A DNA stretch of 36,715 bases from Mogibacterium sp. (GTDB taxonomy: Bacteria > Bacillota > Clostridia > Peptostreptococcales > Anaerovoracaceae), in the NCBI GenBank assembly GCA_017431685.1, contig JAFRKO010000026.1, positions 1-36,715 of the forward strand. The letters run 5' to 3'. The position numbers were made by a program, and so were the translations under genes. Positions within the stretch are counted from its first letter, which is position 1. Each line of letters starts with the position of its first letter. The notes beneath the pieces are model-generated. The model saw only the letters and a list, made by a program, of their open reading frames with translations, was not told the DNA's origin and did no database searches. This document shows, in pieces, positions 8,148 to 16,721 of this stretch.

Positions 8148-9233
8148 ATGGCAGATGACAAAAATGTAGAATTTGAAACCCGGGTCGAAGAGAATGCTGC
8201 GGTCAGATCTGTTACCCAGGCTGAACCTGTAGAGCAGAAGATTATCAATCCGCCAAGCGGACTGATTGTGCTGTGCATTCTCATCTTTTTATGTCTTATG
8301 GTACCCGTTCTATTCATCAGTGGAGCTACGGCATGGGGCGGCGGCGGAATCAGGATAATTCTGGCAATGCTGCTCTGCATCGTGCTTCCGTTTATGTTTG
8401 CAGGCCTCCGAAGTGTAAGGCCGAATGAGGCCCTGGTACTTACCCTATTCGGTAAATATTATGGAACAATAGTAAAGCCGGGCTTTTTCTTCGTGAATCC
8501 TTTCGCCAGATACAATAATCCGGCATATGAAAGCCAGGCTGCAGCTGAGCTCGCAGACGCAGGCAATGCTATGAAGGGCAGCAGCCTCAAGAGCAGCAGA
8601 ACAGGCAGCACAAGAGTCAGAAAGACTGTTTCTCTCAAACGGGCTACTCTCGATAACGGAACCCAGAAGGTAAACGATGCTCTTGGCAACCCGATCATCA
8701 TCGGAGCCGTCGTTCTCTGGCATGTAGAGGATCCGACAAAAGCTGTTTTCAATGTAGAGAACTATACTGAATTTCTGTCGATCCAGACGGACTCTACCAT
8801 AAGGAACATGGCAAGGCTCTACCCTTATGATGTGTTCGATGATGGTCTTGATGACGATACTTCGGGCAAAGCTGAGCAGACGCTCCGCGGAAGCTCTCAG
8901 GAGATCGCCGGGAAGATGCAGGTTGAGCTCGCAGAAAAAGTCGCGTTCGCCGGACTCGTCATCGAAGAAGTGCGAATAACCCACATCGCTTACGCAGAAG
9001 AAATCGCCGCGGCAATGCTCCAGAGACAGCAGGCTTCCGCAATAATCGCAGCCCGCGCCAAGATCGTTGACGGTGCTGTCAGTATGGTCAAGATGGCTAT
9101 CGACAAACTTAATGACGAGGACATCGTGACCCTCGATGAAGAACGTAAAGCCCAGATGGTATCCAACCTGCTCGTAGTGCTCTGCGGCAATAAGGATGCT
9201 CAGCCTATAGTCAACAGCGGATCGATCTATTAA
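8148..9233 (+). CDS. SPFH/band-7 domain membrane protein
   Basis: This 361-residue protein belongs to the stomatin/flotillin-like SPFH superfamily, membrane scaffold proteins that oligomerise in functional microdomains. It has a short polar N-terminus, two adjacent hydrophobic helices (about 43-63 and 70-88), then the SPFH domain starting at [20 protein letters not shown]. Within the domain is a Ser/Gly/Arg-rich insertion (about 140-160) before [20 protein letters not shown], and the conserved [20 protein letters not shown] segment follows. The C-terminal part is Ala/Glu-rich and probably coiled coil ([17 protein letters not shown]). TAAGGAGG precedes the ATG. Fifteen bases later comes an Arc-type DNA-binding protein, with a shared promoter and terminator. 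This SPFH-Arc pairing recurs in other bacteria as far as I recall, without a firm function. Confidence 0.9.
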   Translation: MADDKNVEFETRVEENAAVRSVTQAEPVEQKIINPPSGLIVLCILIFLCLMVPVLFISGATAWGGGGIRIILAMLLCIVLPFMFAGLRSVRPNEALVLTLFGKYYGTIVKPGFFFVNPFARYNNPAYESQAAAELADAGNAMKGSSLKSSRTGSTRVRKTVSLKRATLDNGTQKVNDALGNPIIIGAVVLWHVEDPTKAVFNVENYTEFLSIQTDSTIRNMARLYPYDVFDDGLDDDTSGKAEQTLRGSSQEIAGKMQVELAEKVAFAGLVIEEVRITHIAYAEEIAAAMLQRQQASAIIAARAKIVDGAVSMVKMAIDKLNDEDIVTLDEERKAQMVSNLLVVLCGNKDAQPIVNSGSIY

Positions 9234-9248
9234 TGAAGCGAGGTATCC

Positions 9249-9530
9249 ATGCCCGGAAAGAATAGCGACAACAAAGGAATAAGCGGACCCGAACTGGATG
9301 CCCGTGAAGAGAAGCTGCTTAGGCGAAAAGAAAAGCTCGACGCTCTTGAGGCCGGTATAAAGGCCAGAGAAAAAGAGCTTGCAGCAAAAGAATCCAAACG
9401 GAAGCAGATAGTGCTTCGCCTGCCCGAATCTCTGTGGAATGAGATAGCTCGGTGGGCTGAGGATGATTTCAGGTCTATAAACGGACAGATAGAATATCTG
9501 CTCACAAAAAGTGTCAGGGAGCGCAAGTGA
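9249..9530 (+). CDS. Arc-like ribbon-helix-helix DNA-binding protein
   Basis: This 93-residue basic protein has an N-terminal charged coiled-coil region (about 15-55, alternating Lys, Glu, Ala) and a C-terminal ribbon-helix-helix domain (about 55-93). The beta-strand segment RKQIVLRLPESLW is followed by two helices ending in INGQIEYLLTKSVRERK, the Arc/Mnt pattern. Such proteins bind DNA as dimers, often with operators in direct or inverted phased repeats. GAGG lies 5 nt before the ATG. It is cotranscribed with the SPFH gene. No toxin gene is adjacent, so a toxin-antitoxin role is not supported; autoregulation through the TGATAT repeats at 8060-8089 is a plausible inference. Confidence 0.88.
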   Translation: MPGKNSDNKGISGPELDAREEKLLRRKEKLDALEAGIKAREKELAAKESKRKQIVLRLPESLWNEIARWAEDDFRSINGQIEYLLTKSVRERK

Positions 9531-9541
9531 AGCTCCCTGAC
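9513..9541. terminator. Bidirectional terminator overlapping the Arc-like stop codon
   Basis: The 10-bp stem GTCAGGGAGC/GCTCCCTGAC starts inside the last codons of the Arc-like gene. On the plus strand a T-rich tract (TATTTATTTTTG) follows; on the minus strand CACTTTTTG follows, so it also terminates the convergent hydrolase operon that ends at 9545. Confidence 0.88.
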
Positions 9542-9544
9542 TAT

Positions 9545-10354
9545 TTATTTTTGTCTTATAAGGTATTTCAACACTCTGTCATTGAAATCCTTCGCCTGCT
9601 CGTATACCCCGTGGCTGTATCCTTCATACATATACAGCTCGGCACCGGGTATCTCTGAAGCCAGCTCTTTTGACGCCTCCCCTCCGAGCACTTTGTCTCT
9701 GTCAGCTCCGATAATGAATACCGGGCAGCTGATTTTATTCAGCTCATCATGCGCATCGTGCTCAAGACATGACTCGCAGAGTATCCCGAACCGCGTATAG
9801 TCTTTCGGCTTTGCGAGCGCAAGCACGTTGTTGAGCCTTTTGCCGCGTTCCAGATAAGCACCTGTATATGAGCGTTCGGCAGTATCCAGCATTATGCCTT
9901 TGTAATCATCTCTGCCGGCCATCTCCAGCCATGTGTCGAGCGAGTCTCTCATAATATCATTCGGTCTGGAAGCTGTGACAGCAAGAACCAGACTTTTCAC
10001 CTTAGCCGGATAGCGTATCGCCATCTGCTGCGCTATCATACCTCCCTGCGATACTCCGAACACATGCGCAGACTCTATACCGAGCTTATCCATGATGGCT
10101 GCAATATCGTCGGCCATGTCTTTCGTAGTGAAGCCCCTGAGCATCCTGTTTCTTCTGCTGAATACAAACACCCTGAAGTCTTTGGCGAAACACCGGTACA
10201 TGACAGAAAACGGAACAGCAACTCCTTTGGCCGTCCTGAATCCGTCCCCTACTCCCGGGAGCATGATCAGCACATCGCTGCCTGTGCCGAAGCTTATGTA
10301 GTCACAGTCGTGACCATTGAATCTTACATTCCCGTTTTTCGCGTTAAGAAACAT
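9545..10354 (-). CDS. Alpha/beta-fold hydrolase
   Basis: This cytoplasmic serine hydrolase of about 269 residues shows the nucleophile elbow GVSQGG (Ser102), an acid in IIGADRDKV and a catalytic His near the C-terminus in EGYSHG, the standard triad order. There is no signal peptide. The start at 10354 is preferred because ACGGAGG lies 6 nt upstream; the longer frame from 10372 adds six residues. The gene overlaps the end of the EamA transporter gene by 11 nt, so the two are translationally coupled and the hydrolase is the last gene of the mmuM operon. Substrate cannot be told from sequence: esterase, lactonase or C-C hydrolase are all possible. Confidence 0.88.
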   Translation of the reverse strand: MFLNAKNGNVRFNGHDCDYISFGTGSDVLIMLPGVGDGFRTAKGVAVPFSVMYRCFAKDFRVFVFSRRNRMLRGFTTKDMADDIAAIMDKLGIESAHVFGVSQGGMIAQQMAIRYPAKVKSLVLAVTASRPNDIMRDSLDTWLEMAGRDDYKGIMLDTAERSYTGAYLERGKRLNNVLALAKPKDYTRFGILCESCLEHDAHDELNKISCPVFIIGADRDKVLGGEASKELASEIPGAELYMYEGYSHGVYEQAKDFNDRVLKYLIRQK

Positions 10355-11267
10355 TCCTGTCCTCCGTATCATCTGTCGTTTTCCGGTTCATCAGCATGAT
10401 GGATATGAGTATAAGAGCCGTGCCCAGAAGCGATGCCGGCGGAAGGCTCTCGTTAAACAGCAGACCGCCCAGTATCGTGGCCACCACAAGCTCCAGTGAG
10501 CAGAACACAGGTACTTTGCTTGTCTCCTGCAGGCCTTGTATACCGGCAAAGTAAAGCAGGTATGCGATAGTAGTAGGAATCAGTCCGAAAAGGAGTCCCC
10601 ATATCAGTATCTGAGAATCGAAAGGATCGCCCATTCCTGAGAATGGTCTTGCGACCACCAGTGTGAAAACTGCTGCAAAGAAGAAATTATATGTCGCCAC
10701 CACGAAAGGTGACGCCTCATCAGTAGCAAGCCTTCCGAAAATATTCTGAGTCGAGTACGCAAAAGCAGCCCCGATGCCGAACAGCAGCCCTATGACCGAA
10801 ACGCCTTCGAGCGACAGCTTTCCCCCTGTTGCCGCAAGCACACAGCCAAGCACGTTGAAAGCCAGCGCTATCAGCTTGCTTCTTCCAATCTTCTCATGAA
10901 ACAGAAGCTTTGATTGTATGCTTGTGAATATAGGTGCCATATAGAGGATCGCTGCAGCAAGCGACATTCCGAGCCTGCTCACCGCGTTGGTGTAACAAAG
11001 ATTATTGAGCGACATGGATACGAATCCGAGGAGAGCGCACGAAATAAGCGTGCTTCTGCCTATTTTGAACGATGCTGCCCCTTCCTTCACCAGGGTGATT
11101 GCAAACAAAAGCAGGAACGCGAAAGTCATCCTCATGAATGTAGTGTATTCTGAGGTAGATCCCTTTGCGTCAAGCACCTTTACGAACAATCCTATCGTTC
11201 CCCAAAGTATGCCCGACATCATTATGAGAGCATATTTCTGAACAGTCCTGTCCACACCTTTCTTCAA
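10344..11267 (-). CDS. EamA/DMT-family transporter
   Basis: This 307-residue integral membrane protein has about ten membrane helices in two EamA repeats. The first repeat begins at YALIMMSGILWGTIGLFVKV and the second at VIGLLFGIGAAFAYSTQNIF, the RhaT/YdcZ-like drug/metabolite transporter architecture. Members usually export amino acids or metabolites. Translation starts at TTG (11267) with AGGAGAGG 8 nt upstream, inside the end of the symporter gene; only 6 nt separate the two genes. Its place after a homocysteine methyltransferase and an amino-acid symporter suggests a role in amino-acid or sulfur-compound traffic, but this is inference. Confidence 0.9.
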   Translation of the reverse strand: MKKGVDRTVQKYALIMMSGILWGTIGLFVKVLDAKGSTSEYTTFMRMTFAFLLLFAITLVKEGAASFKIGRSTLISCALLGFVSMSLNNLCYTNAVSRLGMSLAAAILYMAPIFTSIQSKLLFHEKIGRSKLIALAFNVLGCVLAATGGKLSLEGVSVIGLLFGIGAAFAYSTQNIFGRLATDEASPFVVATYNFFFAAVFTLVVARPFSGMGDPFDSQILIWGLLFGLIPTTIAYLLYFAGIQGLQETSKVPVFCSLELVVATILGGLLFNESLPPASLLGTALILISIMLMNRKTTDDTEDRNVS

Positions 11268-11273
11268 ATCGTT

Positions 11274-12695
11274 TTACCTCTCCTCGCGGCAGTCGAATGT
11301 TACGTACGGAGGATTCTCCCCTCTTTCCTTAGCAGGGAGATATCTGTCCCAGAAATCACTGAACAGTCTGAATATCTCCTTATGGCGTGCAGCTATGATG
11401 AATATGGTGATAAGCACGTAAACGGCCGAAAGTATATCCGTAAACGCCCACAGCACATCCGCTTCTATATTATAGAAAATGACGCAAGGCACCATGTAGT
11501 AGATCATGTATATCGGCATCATTTTTTTGTTTCTCTCAGTATCACCGAAAGCGTAGTTGACCGACTTCTCACATGTGTAGTACATGCCGATGATAGTGGT
11601 CCATGCGAACACCGTGATGGCAACCGCAGTCAGTTTGCCGCCGAGCCCGCCGTATGCTGCAGTAAACGCAATGGTAGTCAGCGCACCGGATGTAGCATCA
11701 CTGGTGTAGTAGGAGCCTGTCATGATGATAGTAAATGCAGTTACTGCGCAGATGATGAATGTGTCGATGAAGACCTCGCCCCATCCCCACAGGGACTGTC
11801 TTACAGGGTGGTCTGTTCTTGCGGAAGCATGAGCTATCATGCCGTAACCCGTGCCTGCATCATTCGAATAGATTCCTCTGGCCACGCCGAACTGTATCGC
11901 GTCCCTGACCGTAGCACCGGCAAATCCTCCTGCCGCAGCTACAGGGCTGAACGCGCTCCTGAATACAAGCGCCACAACTGACGGGATCTCTCTCCAGTTG
12001 ATGATGATGACACCGAGTCCCATCATTATGTAAAGCACCGCCATGATAGGCACGGCCTTTGACATGACTCCGGATATTCTCTTGAGTCCGCCCCATATGG
12101 TGATCATGCAGGTGACACCGATGAGGATAACCGTAACTATGCTTGGCAGACCGAACGCCTCTCTCATTGAGCTGGTGACTGCTTCTGTCTGAACGCAGCA
12201 CGTCCACGGCCCGAAGAGGAAGCAGAAACACGCAAGAACTACAGCACCTTTCTTCCAGCCAAAGGCATTCTTCAGCACAAAGGAACGGTCGCATACATAT
12301 TCGTTCATTGATTCCTTATAGTGCTCGCGGTAGCGCTGCCCGATGATGATCTCACACGCCTTTGTGGACATCCCGAAGAATGCAGATATCCACATCCATA
12401 CCAGCGCGCCCGGTCCTCCGCTTACGATCGCGGTAGCAACACCGCTGATGTTTCCCGTGCCGACTGTATTTGCCAGCGCGGTGCAGGCAGCGCGGAAGCC
12501 CGATACAGTGCCCTCGCCTTCTCCCGGTGAAAGCATCTTTGCGAATGTGTTGCGGAAATTTAACGCTATCTTGCGCTGATACCTGAACTTGAAGCATATC
12601 GACAGGATGATGCCCGTTGCAAGAATCAGTATAGTCATCCACGATCCCCACATGAAATCGTCGATCATGTACAGAAAATCAGATAATGATCCCAT
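11274..12695 (-). CDS. AGCS-family sodium:amino-acid (alanine/glycine-type) symporter
   Basis: The 473-residue membrane protein has about 11 helices and the hallmarks of the AGCS family: ALANTVGTGNISGVATAI near residue 75, WMWISAFFGMSTKACEIIIGQRYRE, and RDAIQFGVARGIYSNDAGTGYG with the conserved G-x-SNDAGxG pattern. Characterised members import alanine or glycine with Na+ or H+. GGGGACTGGGA precedes the ATG at 12695. It lies 18 nt behind mmuM in the same operon. In other bacteria mmuM is often paired with an APC-type S-methylmethionine permease (MmuP); here the AGCS protein occupies that slot, so it could import S-methylmethionine or methionine. Confidence 0.93.
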   Translation of the reverse strand: MGSLSDFLYMIDDFMWGSWMTILILATGIILSICFKFRYQRKIALNFRNTFAKMLSPGEGEGTVSGFRAACTALANTVGTGNISGVATAIVSGGPGALVWMWISAFFGMSTKACEIIIGQRYREHYKESMNEYVCDRSFVLKNAFGWKKGAVVLACFCFLFGPWTCCVQTEAVTSSMREAFGLPSIVTVILIGVTCMITIWGGLKRISGVMSKAVPIMAVLYIMMGLGVIIINWREIPSVVALVFRSAFSPVAAAGGFAGATVRDAIQFGVARGIYSNDAGTGYGMIAHASARTDHPVRQSLWGWGEVFIDTFIICAVTAFTIIMTGSYYTSDATSGALTTIAFTAAYGGLGGKLTAVAITVFAWTTIIGMYYTCEKSVNYAFGDTERNKKMMPIYMIYYMVPCVIFYNIEADVLWAFTDILSAVYVLITIFIIAARHKEIFRLFSDFWDRYLPAKERGENPPYVTFDCREER

Positions 12696-12713
12696 TCCCA
12701 GTCCCCTTTCTCT

Positions 12714-13700
12714 TTACTTATATCCTTTGTAGCCAAGCGACGCTGCGCCGGACGCCACATATTTATCCCTTACTTCAGTGACCTGCTTTATATGATCTGC
12801 ATTTGTTGTGCAGCAGCCTCCCACCGCGGACGCTCCCGCCTTCATGTAATTAAGAGCATAAGTTCCGAAATCCGGCTGCCCATCAGGCACTGTCCATGTC
12901 TTTGTTTCCGGATCATATACGAAGCCGCTGTTCGGATACACACCGACAGGAATGTCCGAGGCATTTCTGAGCTCGTGAATGAGGCTTGTTATATACTCCG
13001 GCTTGGAGCAATTCACGCCTATCATCTTCAGTCCCGGATGTCCTTCTGACAGAGCTGCAGCACAGTCACGTATGAAGTCTCCCTCATTTATGCGCATACC
13101 ATCTCTGCACGAAAAGCTGATCCAGTAGTCAGCACCGATGTCCTCGGCGATCCCCGCCTCTATGAGCACCTCATTGAGCGAAGGCTGTGTCTCAATGAGC
13201 AGCACATCAGCCCCTGTCTCTGCAAGGATCTCCATTCTTCTCCTGTGAAAATCGTACAGAGTCCGGTCGCTGACTCCGTAATTGCCTCTGTATTCTGAAC
13301 CGTCGGCAAGATATGCTCCGTAAGGCCCTATGCCTGCAAGGCATACCGGATAGGCTCTTCCGGCAGCTCTGCCTTCTTTATTCCACCACTCCTCTCTGGC
13401 ATCCAGGAATATCCTTACCGAATCCGCGATTATCTTTTCTGCTTCATCATTGGAATATCCGTGAGCCATAAGGCCCGGAATGGTCGCCTGATAGCTGCAT
13501 GTGATTCCGCAGTCAGCTCCCGCGCGGAAGTAGTCCAGATGCACCTGCTTTACCAGCTCCGGCTGCTCAGCAAGCGCAGCAGCTGTCCAAAGGCTGCTGC
13601 TGTTATCTGCCCCCAGAGCCTCCAGAGCAGTGGACATAGACCCGTCTATAACCATTATTCCGTTCTTATCGAGAACATCCTGTATAGTAGCCTTTCTCAT
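12714..13700 (-). CDS. mmuM: Homocysteine S-methyltransferase
   Basis: This 328-residue cytoplasmic enzyme transfers a methyl group from S-methylmethionine (or S-adenosylmethionine) to homocysteine, giving methionine. The three zinc-ligand cysteines are in place: Cys231 in GVNCSKP and Cys296-Cys297 in GGCCTTN. The start of the barrel, IDGSMSTALEALGAD, also matches the MmuM/Hmt type rather than the large cobalamin enzyme MetH. AGGGAAGG precedes the ATG at 13700. It is first in an operon with AGCS and EamA transporters and a hydrolase. An extended -10 promoter lies about 75 nt upstream; no SAM riboswitch or T-box was seen in that short leader. Confidence 0.93.
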   Translation of the reverse strand: MRKATIQDVLDKNGIMVIDGSMSTALEALGADNSSSLWTAAALAEQPELVKQVHLDYFRAGADCGITCSYQATIPGLMAHGYSNDEAEKIIADSVRIFLDAREEWWNKEGRAAGRAYPVCLAGIGPYGAYLADGSEYRGNYGVSDRTLYDFHRRRMEILAETGADVLLIETQPSLNEVLIEAGIAEDIGADYWISFSCRDGMRINEGDFIRDCAAALSEGHPGLKMIGVNCSKPEYITSLIHELRNASDIPVGVYPNSGFVYDPETKTWTVPDGQPDFGTYALNYMKAGASAVGGCCTTNADHIKQVTEVRDKYVASGAASLGYKGYK

Positions 13701-13772
13701 AGTCCTTCCCTTTCAATAAACGGAGATCAATCGTTTCTAACTTGCGGCAATGCCGTTGATAAAGTGAAACTA

Positions 13773-13781
13773 ATTATACCA
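13773..13781 (-). promoter_or_regulatory. Extended -10 promoter of the mmuM operon
   Basis: The minus strand reads TGGTATAAT, i.e. a TGn extension plus a perfect TATAAT, just after the upstream terminator. Transcription would start near 13766, leaving a leader of about 65 nt with a small CGGCATTGCCG hairpin but no recognised riboswitch. Confidence 0.6.
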
Positions 13782-13784
13782 TAC

Positions 13785-13817
13785 AAAAAAGGCCTCCGGA
13801 GCGGCGTCCGGAGGCCT
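13785..13817 (-). terminator. Strong terminator after the 2Fe-2S reductase
   Basis: The 11-bp GC-rich stem AGGCCTCCGGA/TCCGGAGGCCT is followed on the minus strand by six T residues. It lies 18 nt past the reductase stop codon and separates that operon from mmuM. Confidence 0.93.
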
Positions 13818-13834
13818 CTGGCTGGTTTTTCAAA

Positions 13835-15046
13835 TTATTTAGGTGTGTATTCCGCGGGAATTTCGATCACCATGTCCGATGCAGGGAAAGTGGCGCATGG
13901 ATGTATGTAATCCCATTTGATATCCGCCCATCTCCTGTTCTCGTTTTCAGCGGGCGCAAAGTACGTGCCCGACAGCACTTTCGAACGGCACCATCCGCAC
14001 TCACCGCTTCTGCAGCGTGATGGTGCAACAATGCCGGCTCTTTCTATCGCCACAAGTATCGGCTCCTCTGCACATGCCTTGAGATCATACTCTCTTGTAC
14101 CCTGTCTGACTTTAAGATCAAATTCCTTGCCCTTTGCTTCAGCAGGGAACCCCTCAGCATCTGCGATCTTCTTTGTTACTCCAAGCATCTCACAGCGGAT
14201 GTTCTTCTTAGGGAGTCCGAGCTTATCGAGCTCTCCATTCAGGAACTTATACATCGCCTCAGGTCCGCATACGAACACGCTGTAAGGTTCTTTAGCGTAC
14301 TTTTTGATAATGTCAGCTGTAATGAATCCGTGCTCGAAGCCTTCAGCCTCTTCATCGGAAAGCACATGCACCACATGCACTTTATTGCATTTCAGAGTGA
14401 TCCAGTCGAGCTCCTTTCTGAACAGTATCTGGTCTCTGGTCCTGCTGCCGAAGATTATCGTAAGATCAAAGTCTTCAGTGCCTTCGGCTATCGCCTGGGC
14501 CATTGAAAGGAACGGTGTGATGCCGCTTCCGCCGGCAAGAGCCATTATGTTCTTAGGATCGCGGAGCTCTTCATAGTAAAAGTTGCCCTGTGGTCCTGAC
14601 GACAGCACCTCGTCGCCCTCCTTGAACTCATCCAGCATGTATCCCGCTGCAAATCCGTCCGGATTGCTGCGTACTGTTACGGATACGACTCCGTTGAGCG
14701 CGTCCTTAGGCGATGAGCTTATGGAATACGGCCTTGATACAGCGCTTTCTCCTATCTTCAGTTTCAGCGACAGATACTGGCCTGCGCGGAAGTAAGCAAC
14801 CGGTCCACCGTCCTTTGAACGCATGATGAAGGTCTTGGCTCCGGCGCCTTCATGGTCTATCACCTTGTCTACAACGAGCTCCTGATAATCAGGGTGCAGA
14901 GCTTTAGCCTTGTTGTTTATCTCGTAGTCAGCTGTGATTTCGAGGGCAGGGGCTGCCTGAATGGCTTTCTCACGCACCTTGGCCATGTTCTTGAACTTGA
15001 GCATGTCGAGAGCGCCTATAAGTCCGATCTTAACTTCTGCTGCCAT
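13835..15046 (-). CDS. FAD/NAD(P)-binding oxidoreductase with C-terminal 2Fe-2S ferredoxin domain
   Basis: This 403-residue electron-transfer protein has a short N-terminal extension, then a ferredoxin-reductase FAD domain with SRPYSISSS (about residues 110-118), an NAD(P)-binding domain with GGSGITPF and FVCGPEAM, and a plant-type 2Fe-2S domain. Its cysteines follow CRSGECGWC (CX4CX2C) with the fourth in HPCATFP. It should pass electrons from NAD(P)H through FAD to the cluster and on to a partner. GGGAGG precedes the ATG at 15046 by 7 nt; that start, not 15064, is favoured. It follows the flavoprotein gene by 4 nt, so the pair is translationally coupled and the flavoprotein is the likely electron acceptor. 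The real substrate system is unknown. Confidence 0.9.
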   Translation of the reverse strand: MAAEVKIGLIGALDMLKFKNMAKVREKAIQAAPALEITADYEINNKAKALHPDYQELVVDKVIDHEGAGAKTFIMRSKDGGPVAYFRAGQYLSLKLKIGESAVSRPYSISSSPKDALNGVVSVTVRSNPDGFAAGYMLDEFKEGDEVLSSGPQGNFYYEELRDPKNIMALAGGSGITPFLSMAQAIAEGTEDFDLTIIFGSRTRDQILFRKELDWITLKCNKVHVVHVLSDEEAEGFEHGFITADIIKKYAKEPYSVFVCGPEAMYKFLNGELDKLGLPKKNIRCEMLGVTKKIADAEGFPAEAKGKEFDLKVRQGTREYDLKACAEEPILVAIERAGIVAPSRCRSGECGWCRSKVLSGTYFAPAENENRRWADIKWDYIHPCATFPASDMVIEIPAEYTPK

Positions 15047-15050
15047 GGCT

Positions 15051-16592
15051 CTACCTCCCTTCATCCTTCAGATCCTTAAGAGCAAGGCGCGCCATCAGTC
15101 TGCCGCATACATATGCAGAACTGTATCCGTCGCCCCTCGGTCCGGCTGCACCTATAGGCCTGAGGCCCTTGATAGGATAGTCTGAACTGAGCATCATCAT
15201 TCTGGCCATCATGGCATCCCATCCAGCCGTTTCATATCCGTAAACAGCTCCTTCCGGAGTTCCGAGATATCTCGCAAAAGTCCATGGCGACGCTACGCAT
15301 ATCTCCTCGATGTAAGGCTCGATATCGATGCCTGTGCGGTCTTTGAGACACTTGATGAATTTCTTTGCGTACCTGTTCTTATAAGCGACATAGTCTTCAG
15401 GACCGAGCACTCCCCACTCTTCGCTGTTGCCCATTGATGTGAAGAATCCTACTGATGTGCCGTCAGGCGACGCATCCGGGTTCACGATGTTCTGACACAG
15501 GAAAATACTGAAGTTGTTGCTGTCGAATCCTCCGAGAATGTTTTTGTACTCTTTGACGGAATCAGCTGTGTCAGCCATGAAGATACAATAGTCTTTTATC
15601 CCCAGTTCTTCAGCGCTCCTGTTGAGTCCCACATATATCGTGTACATTCTCGCACTGTAATTATGACCTCTGGCAGCCGAGAGTTTTTTCTCTCTCTCAG
15701 GTATCAGCTCCTTAGGCATCATCTTTGCGTAGATTATGTCAGGGTTTATATTTGCCAGGGCATAGTCACATTCAACATCTCCGTTCGTTGTACGCACTCC
15801 GCAGAGACGGTCTCCGTCAAAGAGGAACTCCTCCGCCCTGCAGTTGAACCATATATCACCGCCCAGCTCGCGCAGTCTCTCTACCATCGCGGTACTGATC
15901 TCATGCGATGTGTGAGCAGGGATATATGCCGAGCGTGCGATATATTTCATTGACATGTTGCAGTAGTGAATGAATGCCATGCGGTCCATGTCTACGCCAA
16001 GATAGCCCCAGTATGTCGACAGGATGTCACGGCATTTCTGCGGAAGCCCTATAGCCTTCCACACCTTGCTTACCGGATATGCACCGGTCCTGAGAAGATT
16101 AGGATATTTCTCCTTGAGCACTTTCGAATCAGCGTGACCGTTGGATGCGCTTATATACGCTGTACCGGCCATTATCTCGTTCAGCAGTTCGAAGTACTCC
16201 TCCATCTTTTCACGCGAACCCGGAACGTAGTACTCCATCTTATCGATGAAAGCTTCACAGCCAAAAGGCATGCTTACGTCCATCGGAGTTCCATCTGAAT
16301 ATTTGCTTATTATGCGGAAGCAGTCAGGCACCTCGCGCCATTCTACATCCACACCGTAATCCATCATCATCTGACGGATCTCTGCAGGATCCTCTGCGCT
16401 TCCGATATCGCAGAGCTCGTGCAGCGAAGGTTCGAACTCGAACCTTCCTCTTCTGAAGCTCGTTGCACAGCCGCCCGGCAGATTGTGCTGTTCGATCAGC
16501 AGAACTTTCTTACCTTCGCACGCACAGTGCAAAGCTGCGGAAAGCCCCGCGTTGCCGGCACCGACAACGACAATATCATATTGTTTTCCCAA
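15051..16592 (-). CDS. Phytoene-desaturase-like (CrtI/retinol-saturase family) FAD oxidoreductase
   Basis: This 513-residue flavoprotein begins with the dinucleotide fold IVVVGAGNAGLSAALH and the second FAD contact LLIEQHNLPGGCATSFRRG (about 33-51), and ends with a typical FAD-closing segment, IGAAGPRGDGYSSAYVCGR. This is the layout of the CrtI/retinol saturase group, enzymes that desaturate or saturate C-C bonds in hydrophobic substrates. There is no signal peptide. Translation starts at TTG (16592), with AAAGGGGG 8 nt upstream; no in-frame ATG is available. Carotenoid genes are absent, so carotenoid synthesis is not supported. Coupled to the 2Fe-2S reductase behind it, it may reduce an imported lipid-like compound. 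The transport/esterase operon immediately upstream could feed it, but a terminator separates them. Confidence 0.85.
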   Translation of the reverse strand: MGKQYDIVVVGAGNAGLSAALHCACEGKKVLLIEQHNLPGGCATSFRRGRFEFEPSLHELCDIGSAEDPAEIRQMMMDYGVDVEWREVPDCFRIISKYSDGTPMDVSMPFGCEAFIDKMEYYVPGSREKMEEYFELLNEIMAGTAYISASNGHADSKVLKEKYPNLLRTGAYPVSKVWKAIGLPQKCRDILSTYWGYLGVDMDRMAFIHYCNMSMKYIARSAYIPAHTSHEISTAMVERLRELGGDIWFNCRAEEFLFDGDRLCGVRTTNGDVECDYALANINPDIIYAKMMPKELIPEREKKLSAARGHNYSARMYTIYVGLNRSAEELGIKDYCIFMADTADSVKEYKNILGGFDSNNFSIFLCQNIVNPDASPDGTSVGFFTSMGNSEEWGVLGPEDYVAYKNRYAKKFIKCLKDRTGIDIEPYIEEICVASPWTFARYLGTPEGAVYGYETAGWDAMMARMMMLSSDYPIKGLRPIGAAGPRGDGYSSAYVCGRLMARLALKDLKDEGR

Positions 16593-16687
16593 TCATCACA
16601 CCCCCTTTAGTAAACAGACAACAACGTCAATATTACTGCTTTAATTATATTATTCTGATGCATATAAAAGAAACAAAAAAACATAAA

Positions 16688-16716
16688 AGGCTTCCGGATC
16701 TTCTTTCCGGAAGCCT
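16688..16716 (-). terminator. Terminator after the GPH symporter
   Basis: The stem AGGCTTCCGG/CCGGAAGCCT (plus one A-T pair) with a short loop lies a few bases past the symporter stop. On the minus strand TTTTATGTTTTTTTG follows. It closes the five-gene radical SAM operon. Confidence 0.9.
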
Positions 16717-16721
16717 GCTTT

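Noticed and set aside
9249-9530. Type II antitoxin
   Set aside because: The Arc-like fold is compatible, but no toxin-sized gene is adjacent; the neighbour is a 361-residue SPFH protein.
13700-13781. Possible SAM or T-box riboswitch upstream of mmuM
   Set aside because: The leader is only about 65 nt and lacks the conserved cores of either; only a small hairpin is visible.
15051-16592. Carotenoid desaturase (crtI)
   Set aside because: No phytoene synthase or other carotenoid gene is present, and the partner reductase argues for a reductive reaction instead.
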